Shown: piece after piece, positions 42,062 to 51,166 of the stretch
Layout: the number at the start of each line of letters is the position of its first letter
Position numbering within the stretch: position 1 is the stretch's first letter
Assembly: GCA_019420065.1 (NCBI GenBank)
Contig: JAHZHX010000001.1
Span: forward strand, 1 to 64,000
Origin: Clostridiales bacterium
GTDB lineage: Bacteria > Bacillota > Clostridia > Christensenellales > Aristaeellaceae
Direction of reading: 5' to 3'
Length of the DNA: 64,000 nt
Notes under the pieces: model-generated
Databases searched by the model: none
The model's input: the letters and a program-made list of their open reading frames with translations, nothing else
What the model was told of the DNA's origin: nothing
Translations under genes and position numbers: made by a program

Positions 42062-42926
42062 GGCTCTTCACTCCCTTCAGCCACCCTTCGACGCGCTTGC
42101 GAACGCGCTGGAACATTGTTGCGTGCGGCTGATGATACATGGCGGACAGGATCTCGGTCAAAGCGTCGCCATCCAAATGACGAACGAGCTTGCCGCCGCG
42201 CGCCATACTGATTACGCCTGTTTCCTCGCTGACGATCAGCACGATTGCGTCCGTCGTTTCCGAGATGCCGATGGCCGCACGGTGGCGCGTACCCAGGTCG
42301 CGGGTGATGGCGTTGGACTCGCTCAATGTTGTCAGCATGCACGCGCCGGCCATAATGCGCGTGTCGCGGATGATGACGGCGCCGTCGTGCAGAGGCGTGT
42401 TTGGCTCAAAAATGTTTTCCAGCAAGGGAGCAGAGATCGCGCTGTCGAGCAGGGTGCCGGTTTCGATCACGTCCTTCAGTCCTGTACGGCGCTCAAAGAC
42501 GATCAGCGCGCCTACGCGGCGGCGGGAAAGGCTGATAAGGCACTGCGTAATCTCATTGACGATGCGGCGGTTTTCCTCGCTGTCGCCTGCGGTATGCTCA
42601 AGCTTTGCGCCGCGGCCAAGCTGCTCCAGAACGCGGCGCAATTCGGGCTGAAAAAGAATGACCAGCACTACCGCCCCGTTGCTCAGGATCAAATTGAGCA
42701 CCCAGGTTAAAGCGGTCAGACCCAATACGCTGGAGAGCAGGCAAACGACAATGAGCAAAACAAGCCCCTTCATGACCTCGCTGGCGCGCGTTTCGCGCGT
42801 GAGCATGATGAGCTGATATATCAACACGGCAACAATCAAAATATCGATAATGTCGTTCAGCTGCGGGCGATTGAAAATATTCCAAATAAACATTCTCATC
42901 TGATTCAAGAATGAAGTCAAGAGCAT
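42048..42926 (-). CDS. cdaA: Diadenylate cyclase CdaA
   Basis: Makes cyclic di-AMP from two ATP, controlling potassium, osmolyte and cell-wall homeostasis. The 292 residues carry three N-terminal membrane helices (to about residue 90) and the DAC domain with DGA at 181-183 and RHR at 214-216 (GTRHRAAIG). Full length compared with Bacillus CdaA. A sigma-A promoter lies at 42953-42980. Confidence 0.96.
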   Translation of the reverse strand: MLLTSFLNQMRMFIWNIFNRPQLNDIIDILIVAVLIYQLIMLTRETRASEVMKGLVLLIVVCLLSSVLGLTALTWVLNLILSNGAVVLVILFQPELRRVLEQLGRGAKLEHTAGDSEENRRIVNEITQCLISLSRRRVGALIVFERRTGLKDVIETGTLLDSAISAPLLENIFEPNTPLHDGAVIIRDTRIMAGACMLTTLSESNAITRDLGTRHRAAIGISETTDAIVLIVSEETGVISMARGGKLVRHLDGDALTEILSAMYHQPHATMFQRVRKRVEGWLKGVKSHGKE

Positions 42927-42952
42927 CTACCTCGCTTTCCCAGCCTACACTT

Positions 42953-42980
42953 ATTATAACAGATTTTGAGAATTTGTTAA
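42953..42980 (-). promoter_or_regulatory. Promoter of the cdaA operon
   Basis: On the minus strand TTAACA (42975-42980), a 16-base spacer, and TATAAT (42953-42958), about 30 bases before the cdaA start. Confidence 0.65.
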
Positions 42981-43073
42981 GAGGAAAGCAGGAAATATTG
43001 CAAAAAAGATATGTAAAATAATCATGAACGCGCTGCTAAAGCGCGGCAGGGATAGGAAATTCCGCCGTTTTAT

Positions 43074-43081
43074 GTTATAAT
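43074..43081 (+). promoter_or_regulatory. Extended -10 promoter candidate for radC
   Basis: TG-T-TATAAT with no good -35, about 75 bases upstream of the radC start. The rest of the 42981-43073 gap shows nothing else. Confidence 0.45.
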
Positions 43082-43154
43082 GCCTGCGGATGCAGAAAAT
43101 GGCGCGCAGCCCGACCGCGGACGGGATTTTTTTCAAGGCAGGAGGAGTGGTAAA

Positions 43155-43970
43155 ATGGATCACGAGGGGCACAGAGCAAGGCTGCGGCAGCGTTTCCGGC
43201 ATGCCGGATTGGACGCCTTTGCGCCTCATGAGACGCTGGAACTGCTGCTGACGTATGCGATCCCGCGGCGGGATACAAAACCTATTGCCTATGCGCTGAT
43301 GGATCGGTTTGGTTCGCTGCACGCGGTGCTTCAGGCAGCGCCCGAGGAGCTGATGCTTGTCGAAGGTCTGGGTGAAAACGCCGCGACGCTGATTTCACTG
43401 ATGACGCCCTTGTTCCGCGCTTACCGACGCAGCGCCGAGGAGGATCAGCCGACGCTTACAAATCAGGAGCAGGCCGTTCGTTACTGCGAAAGTCTTTTTG
43501 AGGGCGAACGGTACGAAAAATTCTATGTGATCTGCCTGGACGCACGTATGCGCCGCTTAAACACCGCGCTGATCTCCACGGGCGATATCGCTGAGGTGCG
43601 CGTATACGCAAGGCATGTGCTGGCCGCGCTTACGCAATGCAACGCAATGGGGGCGATCATTGCCCATAACCATCCATCCGGTACGGCCGCGCCCTCCGCC
43701 GAAGACGTTTTGCTGACGAACGGCATTGCGCGGCTGCTGGACGGCGTGGGTATCCGGCTGTATGACCATATGATCGTTTCCACAGACGCTACCTTCAGCT
43801 TTCGCCGCGGCGGGCTGCTTACGGCGGAGGAAGGGACGGTCGCGCGGGCGGCGCAGCAGTTCGAAAGCATTCTGCCGGCAGCGCGGGAGGAAATCCTTCG
43901 CGCCGGGATGACAAACAGGAGGAAAAAAGAAAGTGCGGAGTTCGAAAAGGAAGATGCCGATGCTGATTAG
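43155..43970 (+). CDS. radC: RadC-family JAMM protein
   Basis: A 271-residue protein with N-terminal helix-hairpin-helix sequence (VEGLGENAATLISLM, about residues 75-90) and a C-terminal JAMM domain with H171-x-H173-PSG...S181-x2-D184. The molecular activity of RadC is unsettled; the old DNA-repair role is doubtful. The ATG at 43155 follows GCAGGAGGAG; the upstream ATG at 43080 lies inside the promoter and is rejected. It overlaps the next gene by 38 bases. Confidence 0.92.
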   Translation: MDHEGHRARLRQRFRHAGLDAFAPHETLELLLTYAIPRRDTKPIAYALMDRFGSLHAVLQAAPEELMLVEGLGENAATLISLMTPLFRAYRRSAEEDQPTLTNQEQAVRYCESLFEGERYEKFYVICLDARMRRLNTALISTGDIAEVRVYARHVLAALTQCNAMGAIIAHNHPSGTAAPSAEDVLLTNGIARLLDGVGIRLYDHMIVSTDATFSFRRGGLLTAEEGTVARAAQQFESILPAAREEILRAGMTNRRKKESAEFEKEDADAD

Positions 43971-44544
43971 GCTTTTTTTGAGCGCGCTTGGCGCTGGGAT
44001 GCTGGCGTGGGTTGCGCTGGTGATTTTTGTGTGCGTGAAAGAATATACCGTTCCCGCTCCGGATGCGCAAACGGACGCCATCATTGTGCTGGGCGCGCAG
44101 GTCAAGGAGAACGGCGAATTGAGCGTGCAGCTGCAGCACCGGGTGGAAAAGGCGCTTGAAATCTATCGCAGTCATCCGCAGCGGATTGTGGTATGCGGCG
44201 CGCAGGGCAGCAACGAGCCGGTAAGCGAGGCGCAGGCGATGCGCGACTATCTGGTTGCCCATGGCGTGCCGGAGGAGGAGATATTGATGGAGGCTGCCTC
44301 GTTCAACACGCGGCAGAACCTTGAAAATGCGAAAAAGCTCCTGCCTGCGGACACGAAAAAGGTACTAATCGTGACCAGCGACTATCATTTGCCGCGCGCG
44401 ATGGCGATTGCGGCGGACGCCGGGTTTGAACCAAGCGGCGTAGGCAGCCCGATCAAGCTGATTTACTGGCCCAAGAACCATTTCCGCGAAGCGCTGGCAT
44501 GGGTAAAGTACGCCATGCAGCGCTGGGGCATTATGCCTTCTTAA
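43933..44544 (+). CDS. YdcF/SanA-like DUF218 membrane protein
   Basis: A 203-residue protein with one N-terminal membrane helix (about residues 12-34) and a DUF218 domain: AIIVLGAQVKENGELS, VVCGAQGSNEPVSEAQAM, EILMEAASFNTRQNLENAKKLL and VTSDYHLPRAM. Relatives (ElyC, SanA) act in envelope and lipid-carrier functions. The start is probably GTG at 43933, ten bases after AGGAGG; ATG at 43954 is an alternative. It is coupled to radC. Confidence 0.85.
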   Translation: MRSSKRKMPMLIRLFLSALGAGMLAWVALVIFVCVKEYTVPAPDAQTDAIIVLGAQVKENGELSVQLQHRVEKALEIYRSHPQRIVVCGAQGSNEPVSEAQAMRDYLVAHGVPEEEILMEAASFNTRQNLENAKKLLPADTKKVLIVTSDYHLPRAMAIAADAGFEPSGVGSPIKLIYWPKNHFREALAWVKYAMQRWGIMPS

Positions 44545-44561
44545 AAAAATGAGGTGAAAAA

Positions 44562-45311
44562 ATGGATTATCAGGAATTGAACGCGCGGACGATTGACCGC
44601 TGGATTGAGGAAGGATGGGAGTGGGGAAAGCCCATCACCCATGAGATGTATGCGCAGGCGCTGCGCGGCCGCTGGGATGTGCTGCTGACCCCGACGCGTT
44701 TTGTTCCGCACGAATGGTTTGGCGAGCTGCGCGGCAAGCGCTTGCTTGGGCTGGCCAGCGGCGGCGGGCAGCAGATCCCTGTTTTCAGCGCGCTGGGGGC
44801 GGCATGCACGGTACTGGACTATTCTCCAAAACAGCTGGAAAGCGAACGAATGGTTGCCGGGCGCGAAGGATACAAGGTCGAGATCGTACATGCCGACATG
44901 ACGAAGCCTTTGCCTTTCGCGGACGAAACGTTTGATCTTATTTTTCATCCGGTTTCCAACTGCTATGTACGGGAAGTGAAGCCCATTTTCCGTGAATGCG
45001 CCCGGGTATTGAAAAAAGGGGGCGTTCTGCTGTGCGGCCTGGATAACGGAATCAATTTTCTGGTGGACGACGATGAAAAAACGATCGTCAACGCCCTTCC
45101 CTTTGATCCCTTGCGTAATCCGGAGCAGATGAAGCAGCTTGAGGATACGGACTGCGGCGTACAGTTTTCACATACGCTTGAGGAGCAGCTGGGCGGGCAG
45201 CTGGAGGCGGGACTTGTGCTGACGGATCTTTATGAGGACACAAACGGCGGCGGGTATCTGCATGAAAAGCATATCCCTACCTTTATCGCGACGCGCGCGG
45301 TCAAAAAATAA
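44562..45311 (+). CDS. SAM-dependent methyltransferase (class I)
   Basis: A 249-residue methyltransferase. LLGLASGGGQQIPVFSALGA is the SAM-binding motif I (about residues 61-80), followed by VLDYSPKQL, ADMTKPLPFADETFDLI and ARVLKKGGVLLCG. This is the small-molecule methyltransferase type 11 fold; the substrate is unknown. The ribosome site is AATGAGGTGAAAAA. It is the last gene of the radC group. Confidence 0.85.
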   Translation: MDYQELNARTIDRWIEEGWEWGKPITHEMYAQALRGRWDVLLTPTRFVPHEWFGELRGKRLLGLASGGGQQIPVFSALGAACTVLDYSPKQLESERMVAGREGYKVEIVHADMTKPLPFADETFDLIFHPVSNCYVREVKPIFRECARVLKKGGVLLCGLDNGINFLVDDDEKTIVNALPFDPLRNPEQMKQLEDTDCGVQFSHTLEEQLGGQLEAGLVLTDLYEDTNGGGYLHEKHIPTFIATRAVKK

Positions 45312-45313
45312 GG

Positions 45314-45338
45314 GACGAAGGCCAAAGGGCTTTCGTCC
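45314..45338. terminator. Convergent hairpin between the methyltransferase and asparaginase genes
   Basis: Stem GGACGAAGGCC with GGCTTTCGTCC (one mismatch), tight loop. No T-run on either strand, so it may be a weak or Rho-assisted stop. Confidence 0.4.
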
Positions 45339-45347
45339 GGGATATGG

Positions 45348-46322
45348 TCAAGGACTGATTTCCATGCATAAGGGCTGCTCCAGGAAGGGCAAACGTTCCT
45401 CAGGTTTTCCCAGCACCCACATGAGTTTGGCTACGGCAGCTTCGCTTGTCATGTCGCGGCCGCTGTGAATGTTTCCGCCCGTAACGTCGCGCCCTACCTC
45501 ATAGATGGAAAAATCGGCTTTTTCATACATGCACTGCGTCGTGACAAGGATGATAATGCCCTGCGCGGCAAGCTCGCGCAGCGTGCCGACAAGATTGCGG
45601 CGAATGTAGTGCAGGCCGCCCAGACCAAACGCCTCGACGACAAGCCCCTTACAGCCTGTGGCGGCGATATGGCGCAAAATGTCGGGGGAGGTGCCGGGAA
45701 TCAGCTTGAGCAAAAAAACGCGCGGGTCAATGCTGTCGCCATAGACGGCTGCGGGCAGAACGGGCTTTGACAGCATGGTGGAAAAATGCAGGCCCGATGC
45801 GTCGGCTTCGCCGCAGAGCGGCGCATTTACGCTGTCAAACGCGTCGTAGGAGGTGGTGCGCATCTTCACGGCGCGGGTTCCGGCGATGATCTTGTGATGA
45901 AAACAGACATATACGCCGCGCGTTGCCGTGCGCGCCGCTTCAGCCGCTTCCAGAAGATTGTTGCGCGCGTCGGTGATACTGTGCAGCAGCGGCAGCTGCG
46001 AGCCGGTGAGGATGACGGGCTTTTGCAGGTCCATCAGCATGAAGGACAGCGCCGCGGCCGTATACGCCATCGTATCGGTCCCATGGGTGATGATGCAGCC
46101 ATCCGACGTTTTGAGCGCTTCTCGCACGGCGAGGGAAAGCGCGCGCCACTCTTCGGGCTGGATGTTGCTTGAATCCATCTGGAAAACGTCCGTTCCGGTG
46201 CAGTTTTCGATGGGGCAGAGGCGGAGAATATCCCGCGCGGTCAGAGCAGGGGCAAGGCCGCGCTCGCCGGGAACGCTGGCGATCGTTCCGCCTGTTGCCA
46301 GCAGGGTCAGGTGCTTAGACAT
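45348..46322 (-). CDS. ansA: L-asparaginase (cytosolic type I)
   Basis: Hydrolyses asparagine to aspartate and ammonia. The 324 residues hold both catalytic triad motifs: TGGTIAS at 10-16 (T13) and HGTDT at 80-84 (T82, D83). No signal peptide is present, so the enzyme is cytosolic. It stands alone with its own promoter (46353-46381) and is divergent from yceD. Confidence 0.93.
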   Translation of the reverse strand: MSKHLTLLATGGTIASVPGERGLAPALTARDILRLCPIENCTGTDVFQMDSSNIQPEEWRALSLAVREALKTSDGCIITHGTDTMAYTAAALSFMLMDLQKPVILTGSQLPLLHSITDARNNLLEAAEAARTATRGVYVCFHHKIIAGTRAVKMRTTSYDAFDSVNAPLCGEADASGLHFSTMLSKPVLPAAVYGDSIDPRVFLLKLIPGTSPDILRHIAATGCKGLVVEAFGLGGLHYIRRNLVGTLRELAAQGIIILVTTQCMYEKADFSIYEVGRDVTGGNIHSGRDMTSEAAVAKLMWVLGKPEERLPFLEQPLCMEISP

Positions 46323-46352
46323 GCTTTAGCGTCCTTTCGCAAGAATAATGCC

Positions 46353-46381
46353 ATTATACCATATCCCGGCAAAAATGAAAA
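46353..46381 (-). promoter_or_regulatory. Promoter of the asparaginase gene
   Basis: On the minus strand TTTTCA (46376-46381), a 17-base spacer, and TATAAT (46353-46358). Confidence 0.6.
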
Positions 46382-46461
46382 CGGGGCGCGTCCAAGGGCA
46401 GCGGAACGGAATAAATGTTGAATTTTTCTCAAAAAGTAGCGAATTATCGCGTGATAAAGTG

Positions 46462-46490
46462 TTGACAAACTTTGTCCGGCTTACTATAAT
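46462..46490 (+). promoter_or_regulatory. Promoter of yceD-rpmF
   Basis: TTGACA (46462-46467), a 17-base spacer, and TATAAT (46485-46490), a consensus sigma-A promoter. It shows that the real yceD start must lie downstream, at 46519. Confidence 0.9.
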
Positions 46491-46518
46491 AGTGCTGTTC
46501 ACGATTGGAGGGATTGGC

Positions 46519-47040
46519 TTGCTGCTGGATGTTTCGCGCGCTATGCGTATGCCGGGCGAGTCCTTTGCCTTCATTCATCATGAGCGCATCGCGCCGCAGG
46601 ACATATGCGGCGAGCAAGTGACGTTCGATGAACCGGTGGTTCTCGAAGGCCGCTTTTCCATGTCCGGCGTTGATCTCTCGCTTGACGGCACGCTTACGGC
46701 CACGGCCCACTCCCGCTGCTGTAATTGCCTTGAGATGGCCACTGTGAATCTGAAGGTTCCTTTTCATGAAGTTTTCACAAGGGTCGATCGCATGACGTCC
46801 GAGGCGGAAGACGATCCGGAACGTTTGGTGTTTACCGGCTCCAAGGTGGAACTGGAGCACTTGACGCTGATGCTGGCGCTGCTGGAGCTGCCTATTCGCA
46901 TTCTGTGCAAACCGGACTGCGAGGGTTACCGGTATATGGCGCCGCAGTACACGGAAAAACGGGAAGAGACGCAAAATGCGCGTCCCTTTTCAGTGCTGCA
47001 ACAATTGTTGACTAAGGATCAGAAGGATCAGGAGGTATAA
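46519..47040 (+). CDS. yceD: YceD/DUF177 family protein
   Basis: A 173-residue protein of the YceD family, linked to 23S rRNA accumulation and almost always encoded before rpmF. It shows the cysteine motif HSRCCNCLEMA near residue 64 and the acidic middle of the family; the ending DCEG near residue 142 is part of a second cysteine site. The start is TTG at 46519, six bases after GGAGGG and 29 bases after the promoter -10; the longer ORF from 46348 would begin upstream of the promoter. rpmF follows after three bases. Confidence 0.88.
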   Translation: MLLDVSRAMRMPGESFAFIHHERIAPQDICGEQVTFDEPVVLEGRFSMSGVDLSLDGTLTATAHSRCCNCLEMATVNLKVPFHEVFTRVDRMTSEAEDDPERLVFTGSKVELEHLTLMLALLELPIRILCKPDCEGYRYMAPQYTEKREETQNARPFSVLQQLLTKDQKDQEV

Positions 47041-47043
47041 ATC

Positions 47044-47229
47044 ATGGCTCTTCCTAAGGGAAAAATTTCCAAAGCTCGTAAGCACAGCCGCCGCGCGAAT
47101 TGGAAGCTCACGCTTCCGGCGATTGTCACCTGCCCCCAGTGCCACAAGAAAATGCTGGCGCACCGTGTCTGCAAGAATTGCGGCTACTACAAGGGCGTTG
47201 CCGTTGTCGCGCAGGGCGAGCAACAGTAA
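47044..47229 (+). CDS. rpmF: 50S ribosomal protein L32 (zinc-binding form)
   Basis: A 61-residue L32 with MALPKGKISKARKHSRRANWKL at the N-terminus. It keeps both CxxC pairs (CPQC and CKNC), so it is the zinc-binding form rather than the Cys-less form used under zinc limitation. It is co-transcribed with yceD. Confidence 0.98.
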   Translation: MALPKGKISKARKHSRRANWKLTLPAIVTCPQCHKKMLAHRVCKNCGYYKGVAVVAQGEQQ

Positions 47230-47242
47230 AATCAATTTCTGT

Positions 47243-47480
47243 TTTCCCTGAGAGGAAGAGGAGTACGCGCAGGCTGTCATCAGAGAGGGCGGTTCGTCGG
47301 CTGCAAGGCTGCCCGGACAAAGCGCGCGCGGAAGGTCGCTTCGGAGGGGGAGGGGTGAAGCAAGTAGCCCGTCCGTTTGGCGCGCGTTATTGCGCCGTGA
47401 GGCGGCGCATGTCTGCGCCGTAAAGCAAGGTGGTACCACGGGTCGCTCCGTCCATGCAAGATGGATGGGGCGGCTTTTGT
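47243..47480 (+). ncRNA. T-box riboswitch controlling valS
   Basis: A complete T-box leader. The conserved T-box sequence AAGGTGGTACCACGG lies at 47427-47441. An AGTA motif near 47261 and GAAG at 47331 flank the specifier loop, and the codon following is GTC (47335-47337), Val, which fits the downstream gene. The final terminator hairpin (GTCGCTCCGTCCAT with ATGGATGGGGCGGC, then TTTTG) occupies 47442-47478. Uncharged tRNA-Val should favour the antiterminator. Confidence 0.9.
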
Positions 47481-47502
47481 TTATGCAGAAAGGAGCATTT
47501 CC

Positions 47503-50145
47503 ATGAGCAAGGAATTCACCATGGAAAAACAGTATAATCCGCAGGCGATTGAAACGCAAACTTACGAGCGCTGGGAAAAAAGCGGCGCTTTCAAGGCGCA
47601 TTATGTGGAGGGCAAAAAGCCTTTCACCATTGTGATGCCGCCGCCCAACATTACCGGCCAGCTGCATATGGGTCATGCCATGGACGCGACGCTTCAGGAT
47701 GCGCTGACTCGCTATCACCGCATGAAGGGCGATCCGACCTTGTGGCTGCCCGGGACGGACCATGCTTCCATCGCGACCGAAGTGAAGGTCGTGGAAAAGC
47801 TGGCCAAGGAAGGAATACATAAGCAGGATATTGGCCGCGAGGCGTTTTTGGAGCATGCATGGGCGTGGAAAAAGGAATATGGCGGCCGTATTACGCGCCA
47901 GCTTCGCCGCATGGGCGCCAGCTGCGACTGGTCGCGCGAGCGCTTTACCATGGATGAAGGCTGTTCCCGAGCGGTGCGCGAGGTGTTTGTGCGCCTGTAC
48001 GACAAGGGTCTGATCTATCGCGGCAACCGCATCATCAACTGGTGCCCGACCTGTAAAACGGCCCTGAGCGATGCCGAGGTGGAGTTTGAGGAGCAGGCCT
48101 CCCATCTGTGGCACATCCGCTACCGCGCAGCGGACGGCGGCGAAGGCGTGGTGGTGGCCACCACCCGTCCGGAGACAATGCTGGGCGACACTGGCGTGGC
48201 CGTGAACCCCAACGACCCGCGTTACCAGGAGCTGATCGGCAAAAAGCTGATTCTGCCGCTGGTGAACCGGGAAATTCCCGTGGTGGCGGACGAGTATGTG
48301 GATTTGGAATTCGGTACCGGCGCGGTGAAGATGACTCCTGCGCATGACCCCAACGACTTTGAGGTGGCGCAGCGTCATGATCTGGAAGTGCTGCGCGTAA
48401 TGAATGATGACGGCACGATGAACGAGCTGGCCGGCAAATATGCGGGTATGAAAGCGCTTGAGTGCCGCAAAGCGGTTGTGGCGGATCTCGAAGCGCTGGG
48501 CGCGCTGGTGAAAATCGAAGATTATGCCCATAACGTGGGTACCTGCTATCGCTGCCATACAACCGTTGAACCGCTGGTCAGCACGCAGTGGTTTGTGAAG
48601 ATGCAGCCGCTGGCGGAGCCGGCCATTGCTGCGGTACGCGAGGGAAAAACCAGGTTTGTTCCTGAGCGTTTCAGCAAAACGTATTTTAACTGGATGGAGA
48701 ACATCCGCGATTGGTGCATCAGCCGTCAGCTGTGGTGGGGGCACCGCATCCCGGCCTGGTATTGCCAGGAGTGCGGCGAGGTGATCGTCTCCCGCGAGGA
48801 TCCCACGGTATGTCCCAAGTGCGGCAAGGCGCATCTCAAGCAGGATGAAGATGTGCTCGACACCTGGTTTTCCTCTGCGCTGTGGCCCTTCTCCACGCTG
48901 GGCTGGCCGGATAATACCGAGGATCTCAAGCACTTCTATCCTACCAGTACGCTGGTAACAGGCTATGACATTATCTTCTTCTGGGTAGCGCGCATGATTT
49001 TCAGCGGCATTGAAAACATGGGCGAGGTTCCTTTTGATACGGTGCTGATTCATGGCCTTGTGCGCGACGAACAGGGGCGCAAGATGAGCAAGTCCCTGGG
49101 CAATGGCATTGATCCGCTGGAAGTGGTCGATCAGTATGGCGCGGACGCGCTGCGTTTCTCGCTGTGCATGGGCATCAGCCCGGGTAACGATACGCGCTAT
49201 TCGACCACGAAGCTGGAATCCGCGCGCAACTTTGCAAACAAGGTATGGAATGCCAGCCGCTTTGTGCTGATGAACCTGGATGGCGAGGAGAAGCTTGACG
49301 GCAAAAAGCTGGAGCTGGCCGACCAGTGGATCCTCAGCCGCTATCATGAATGCGCGCAGGAGGTGACCGCGCACTTTGACGAGTGCGAATTCGGCCTGGC
49401 AGCGCAGAAAATATATGACTTTGCCTGGAGCGAGTTCTGCGACTGGTATATTGAGCTGGCCAAGGGCGGACTGCTGGGCGATGATGCGCAGCGGAAGGCC
49501 GCGGTGCGCGCGGTGCTGAGCACGGTACTTTCCGGTTTGCTTAAAATGCTGCATCCCTTTATGCCTTTCCTGACCGAAACGGTGTACGGCTTCCTGCCCG
49601 GCTGCGAGGATGCTTCCTGCATGCTGGCTGCCTGGCCGTTGGCGGAAGAAATTCCCGTTTATCCTGAGGAAGAGGCACGCATGAACGGCATTATGGATAT
49701 CATCCGCGCCGTTCGCAATCTGCGCGCGGAAATGAACGTGCAGGCCGGTCATAAAGCGCGCCTGATGGTGCGGCCGGCGGACGGGTGGAAAGATGCGGTA
49801 GCCGGCGCGGAGACCTTCTTCCGCCGTATGGCCAATGCATCTGAGCTGGAAATCCTGGAAAAGGAACAAACCGTTGCGGAAAAGACGGTAGGCGCAGTCA
49901 CGGTTGCAGGCGAAATCCTGATTCCGCTGGGCGATCTGGTCGATATTGAAAAAGAGATTGCCCGTCTGAACAAGGAGCGTGACAACCTGAACAAAGAGAT
50001 CGCCCGCGCACAGGGCAAGCTGAATAACGAGGGCTTCCTGAAGAAAGCGCCAGAGGCGCTGGTACAGGCGGAGCGCGAGAAGCTGGCCGCTAATGAGAAA
50101 ATGCTCTCTTCGCTTGAGACGCGTATCGACGAATTGAAAAAGTAA
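47503..50145 (+). CDS. valS: Valyl-tRNA synthetase
   Basis: A class I synthetase of 880 residues. The HIGH-type motif is GQLHMGHAMD near residue 49, KMSKS starts at residue 527, the CP1 editing domain lies between, and the last 65 residues are a coiled-coil arm, all as in bacterial ValS. The ATG at 47503 follows AAAGGAGC; the ORF start at 47461 lies in the T-box terminator. Expression is set by the T-box. Confidence 0.97.
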   Translation: MSKEFTMEKQYNPQAIETQTYERWEKSGAFKAHYVEGKKPFTIVMPPPNITGQLHMGHAMDATLQDALTRYHRMKGDPTLWLPGTDHASIATEVKVVEKLAKEGIHKQDIGREAFLEHAWAWKKEYGGRITRQLRRMGASCDWSRERFTMDEGCSRAVREVFVRLYDKGLIYRGNRIINWCPTCKTALSDAEVEFEEQASHLWHIRYRAADGGEGVVVATTRPETMLGDTGVAVNPNDPRYQELIGKKLILPLVNREIPVVADEYVDLEFGTGAVKMTPAHDPNDFEVAQRHDLEVLRVMNDDGTMNELAGKYAGMKALECRKAVVADLEALGALVKIEDYAHNVGTCYRCHTTVEPLVSTQWFVKMQPLAEPAIAAVREGKTRFVPERFSKTYFNWMENIRDWCISRQLWWGHRIPAWYCQECGEVIVSREDPTVCPKCGKAHLKQDEDVLDTWFSSALWPFSTLGWPDNTEDLKHFYPTSTLVTGYDIIFFWVARMIFSGIENMGEVPFDTVLIHGLVRDEQGRKMSKSLGNGIDPLEVVDQYGADALRFSLCMGISPGNDTRYSTTKLESARNFANKVWNASRFVLMNLDGEEKLDGKKLELADQWILSRYHECAQEVTAHFDECEFGLAAQKIYDFAWSEFCDWYIELAKGGLLGDDAQRKAAVRAVLSTVLSGLLKMLHPFMPFLTETVYGFLPGCEDASCMLAAWPLAEEIPVYPEEEARMNGIMDIIRAVRNLRAEMNVQAGHKARLMVRPADGWKDAVAGAETFFRRMANASELEILEKEQTVAEKTVGAVTVAGEILIPLGDLVDIEKEIARLNKERDNLNKEIARAQGKLNNEGFLKKAPEALVQAEREKLAANEKMLSSLETRIDELKK

Positions 50146-50154
50146 AGGCAGCGG

Positions 50155-50204
50155 CGCCTGATGCCCCTTCCACCTGGATGCATGAAGGGGCGTCAGGCGG
50201 TTTT
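50155..50204 (+). terminator. Terminator after valS
   Basis: A 16-base-pair stem (CGCCTGATGCCCCTTC with GAAGGGGCGTCAGGCG, one G-U), followed by GTTTT. It separates valS from rsmH. Confidence 0.8.
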
Positions 50205-50230
50205 GCCAAAAGGAAAAAGGAGAAAACAGC

Positions 50231-51157
50231 TTGGAGTTTAGACATGAACCCGTGCTATTGCAGGAGACGCTTGAATGGCTTGCTCCCCATGACGGGGGCG
50301 TGTTTGCCGACGGAACACTGGGCGGCGGCGGGCACAGCGAGCAGATACTGCGGCGGATCGGCGGGCACGGCATACTCTACGGCATTGACCGCGACGAGGA
50401 TGCTTTGCAGGCAGCCACGCAGCGGCTGCAGGGATATGCCGGATTCTGCGCCATGCATGGCAATTTTCATGATGTGGATGATCTGCTGCCGCCAGGGGTT
50501 TTGCTGGATGGCGGGCTGCTGGATCTGGGGGTTTCCTCTTATCAGCTGGATACGCCGGAACGCGGCTTCTCCTACCATGAGGAAGCGCCGCTGGACATGC
50601 GCATGGATCGTTCCTGCGGCATGACGGCAGCTGACTGGCTGAACCAAACGCCGGAAAAAGACATTATGAACGCGCTCTATGATTATGGCGATGAGAAGTG
50701 GGCGGCGCGGATCGCCAAGATCATTGTTGAGCATCGTAAAGAAAGGCCGCTGCAAACGACGCTTGACCTGGTGGCCTGCGTGGACGCGGCCATCCCCAAG
50801 GCGGTGCGCCGCAAGGATGAGGGGCATCCGGCGCGCCGCACGTTCCAGGCGGTACGCATTGCCGTAAACGATGAGATCGCCCCGCTGGAACAGGCGCTTG
50901 CGGACTGGATGAAGCGACTGAAGCCGGGCGGCAGGCTATGCGTGATTACCTTTCATTCGATAGAGGATCGGATCGTCAAGCACGCTTTCCGGCGGATGCA
51001 GAATCCCTGTGTTTGCCCGCCCAAAGCGCCGGTATGCACCTGCGGACGAAAGCCGGTAGCCAGGGTTCTCGGCGGCGCGATCCGCCCCGGAGCGCAGGAG
51101 ATCGAGCGCAATCCCCGCGCGCGCAGCGCTACGCTGCGTGTGGCGGAAAAGCTGTAA
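50231..51157 (+). CDS. rsmH: 16S rRNA (cytosine1402-N4)-methyltransferase
   Basis: RsmH (MraW) makes m4C1402 in the 16S rRNA P-site. The 308 residues show FRHEPVLLQETLEWL, the SAM-binding TLGGGGHS at 29-36, MDRSCGMTAADWLN and FHSIEDRIVKHAF. The start is TTG at 50231 with AAGGAGAAAA upstream; the reading is the standard N-terminus. It is coupled to rsmI nine bases downstream, whose product modifies the same nucleotide; this differs from the usual place in the dcw cluster. Confidence 0.95.
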   Translation: MEFRHEPVLLQETLEWLAPHDGGVFADGTLGGGGHSEQILRRIGGHGILYGIDRDEDALQAATQRLQGYAGFCAMHGNFHDVDDLLPPGVLLDGGLLDLGVSSYQLDTPERGFSYHEEAPLDMRMDRSCGMTAADWLNQTPEKDIMNALYDYGDEKWAARIAKIIVEHRKERPLQTTLDLVACVDAAIPKAVRRKDEGHPARRTFQAVRIAVNDEIAPLEQALADWMKRLKPGGRLCVITFHSIEDRIVKHAFRRMQNPCVCPPKAPVCTCGRKPVARVLGGAIRPGAQEIERNPRARSATLRVAEKL

Positions 51158-51166
51158 GGAGCCGCT

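Noticed and set aside
46990..50373. 1127-codon open frame on the minus strand opposite rpmF, the T-box and valS
   Set aside because: It covers three proven features, including a non-coding riboswitch, and shows no protein-family motif. It is an antisense shadow.
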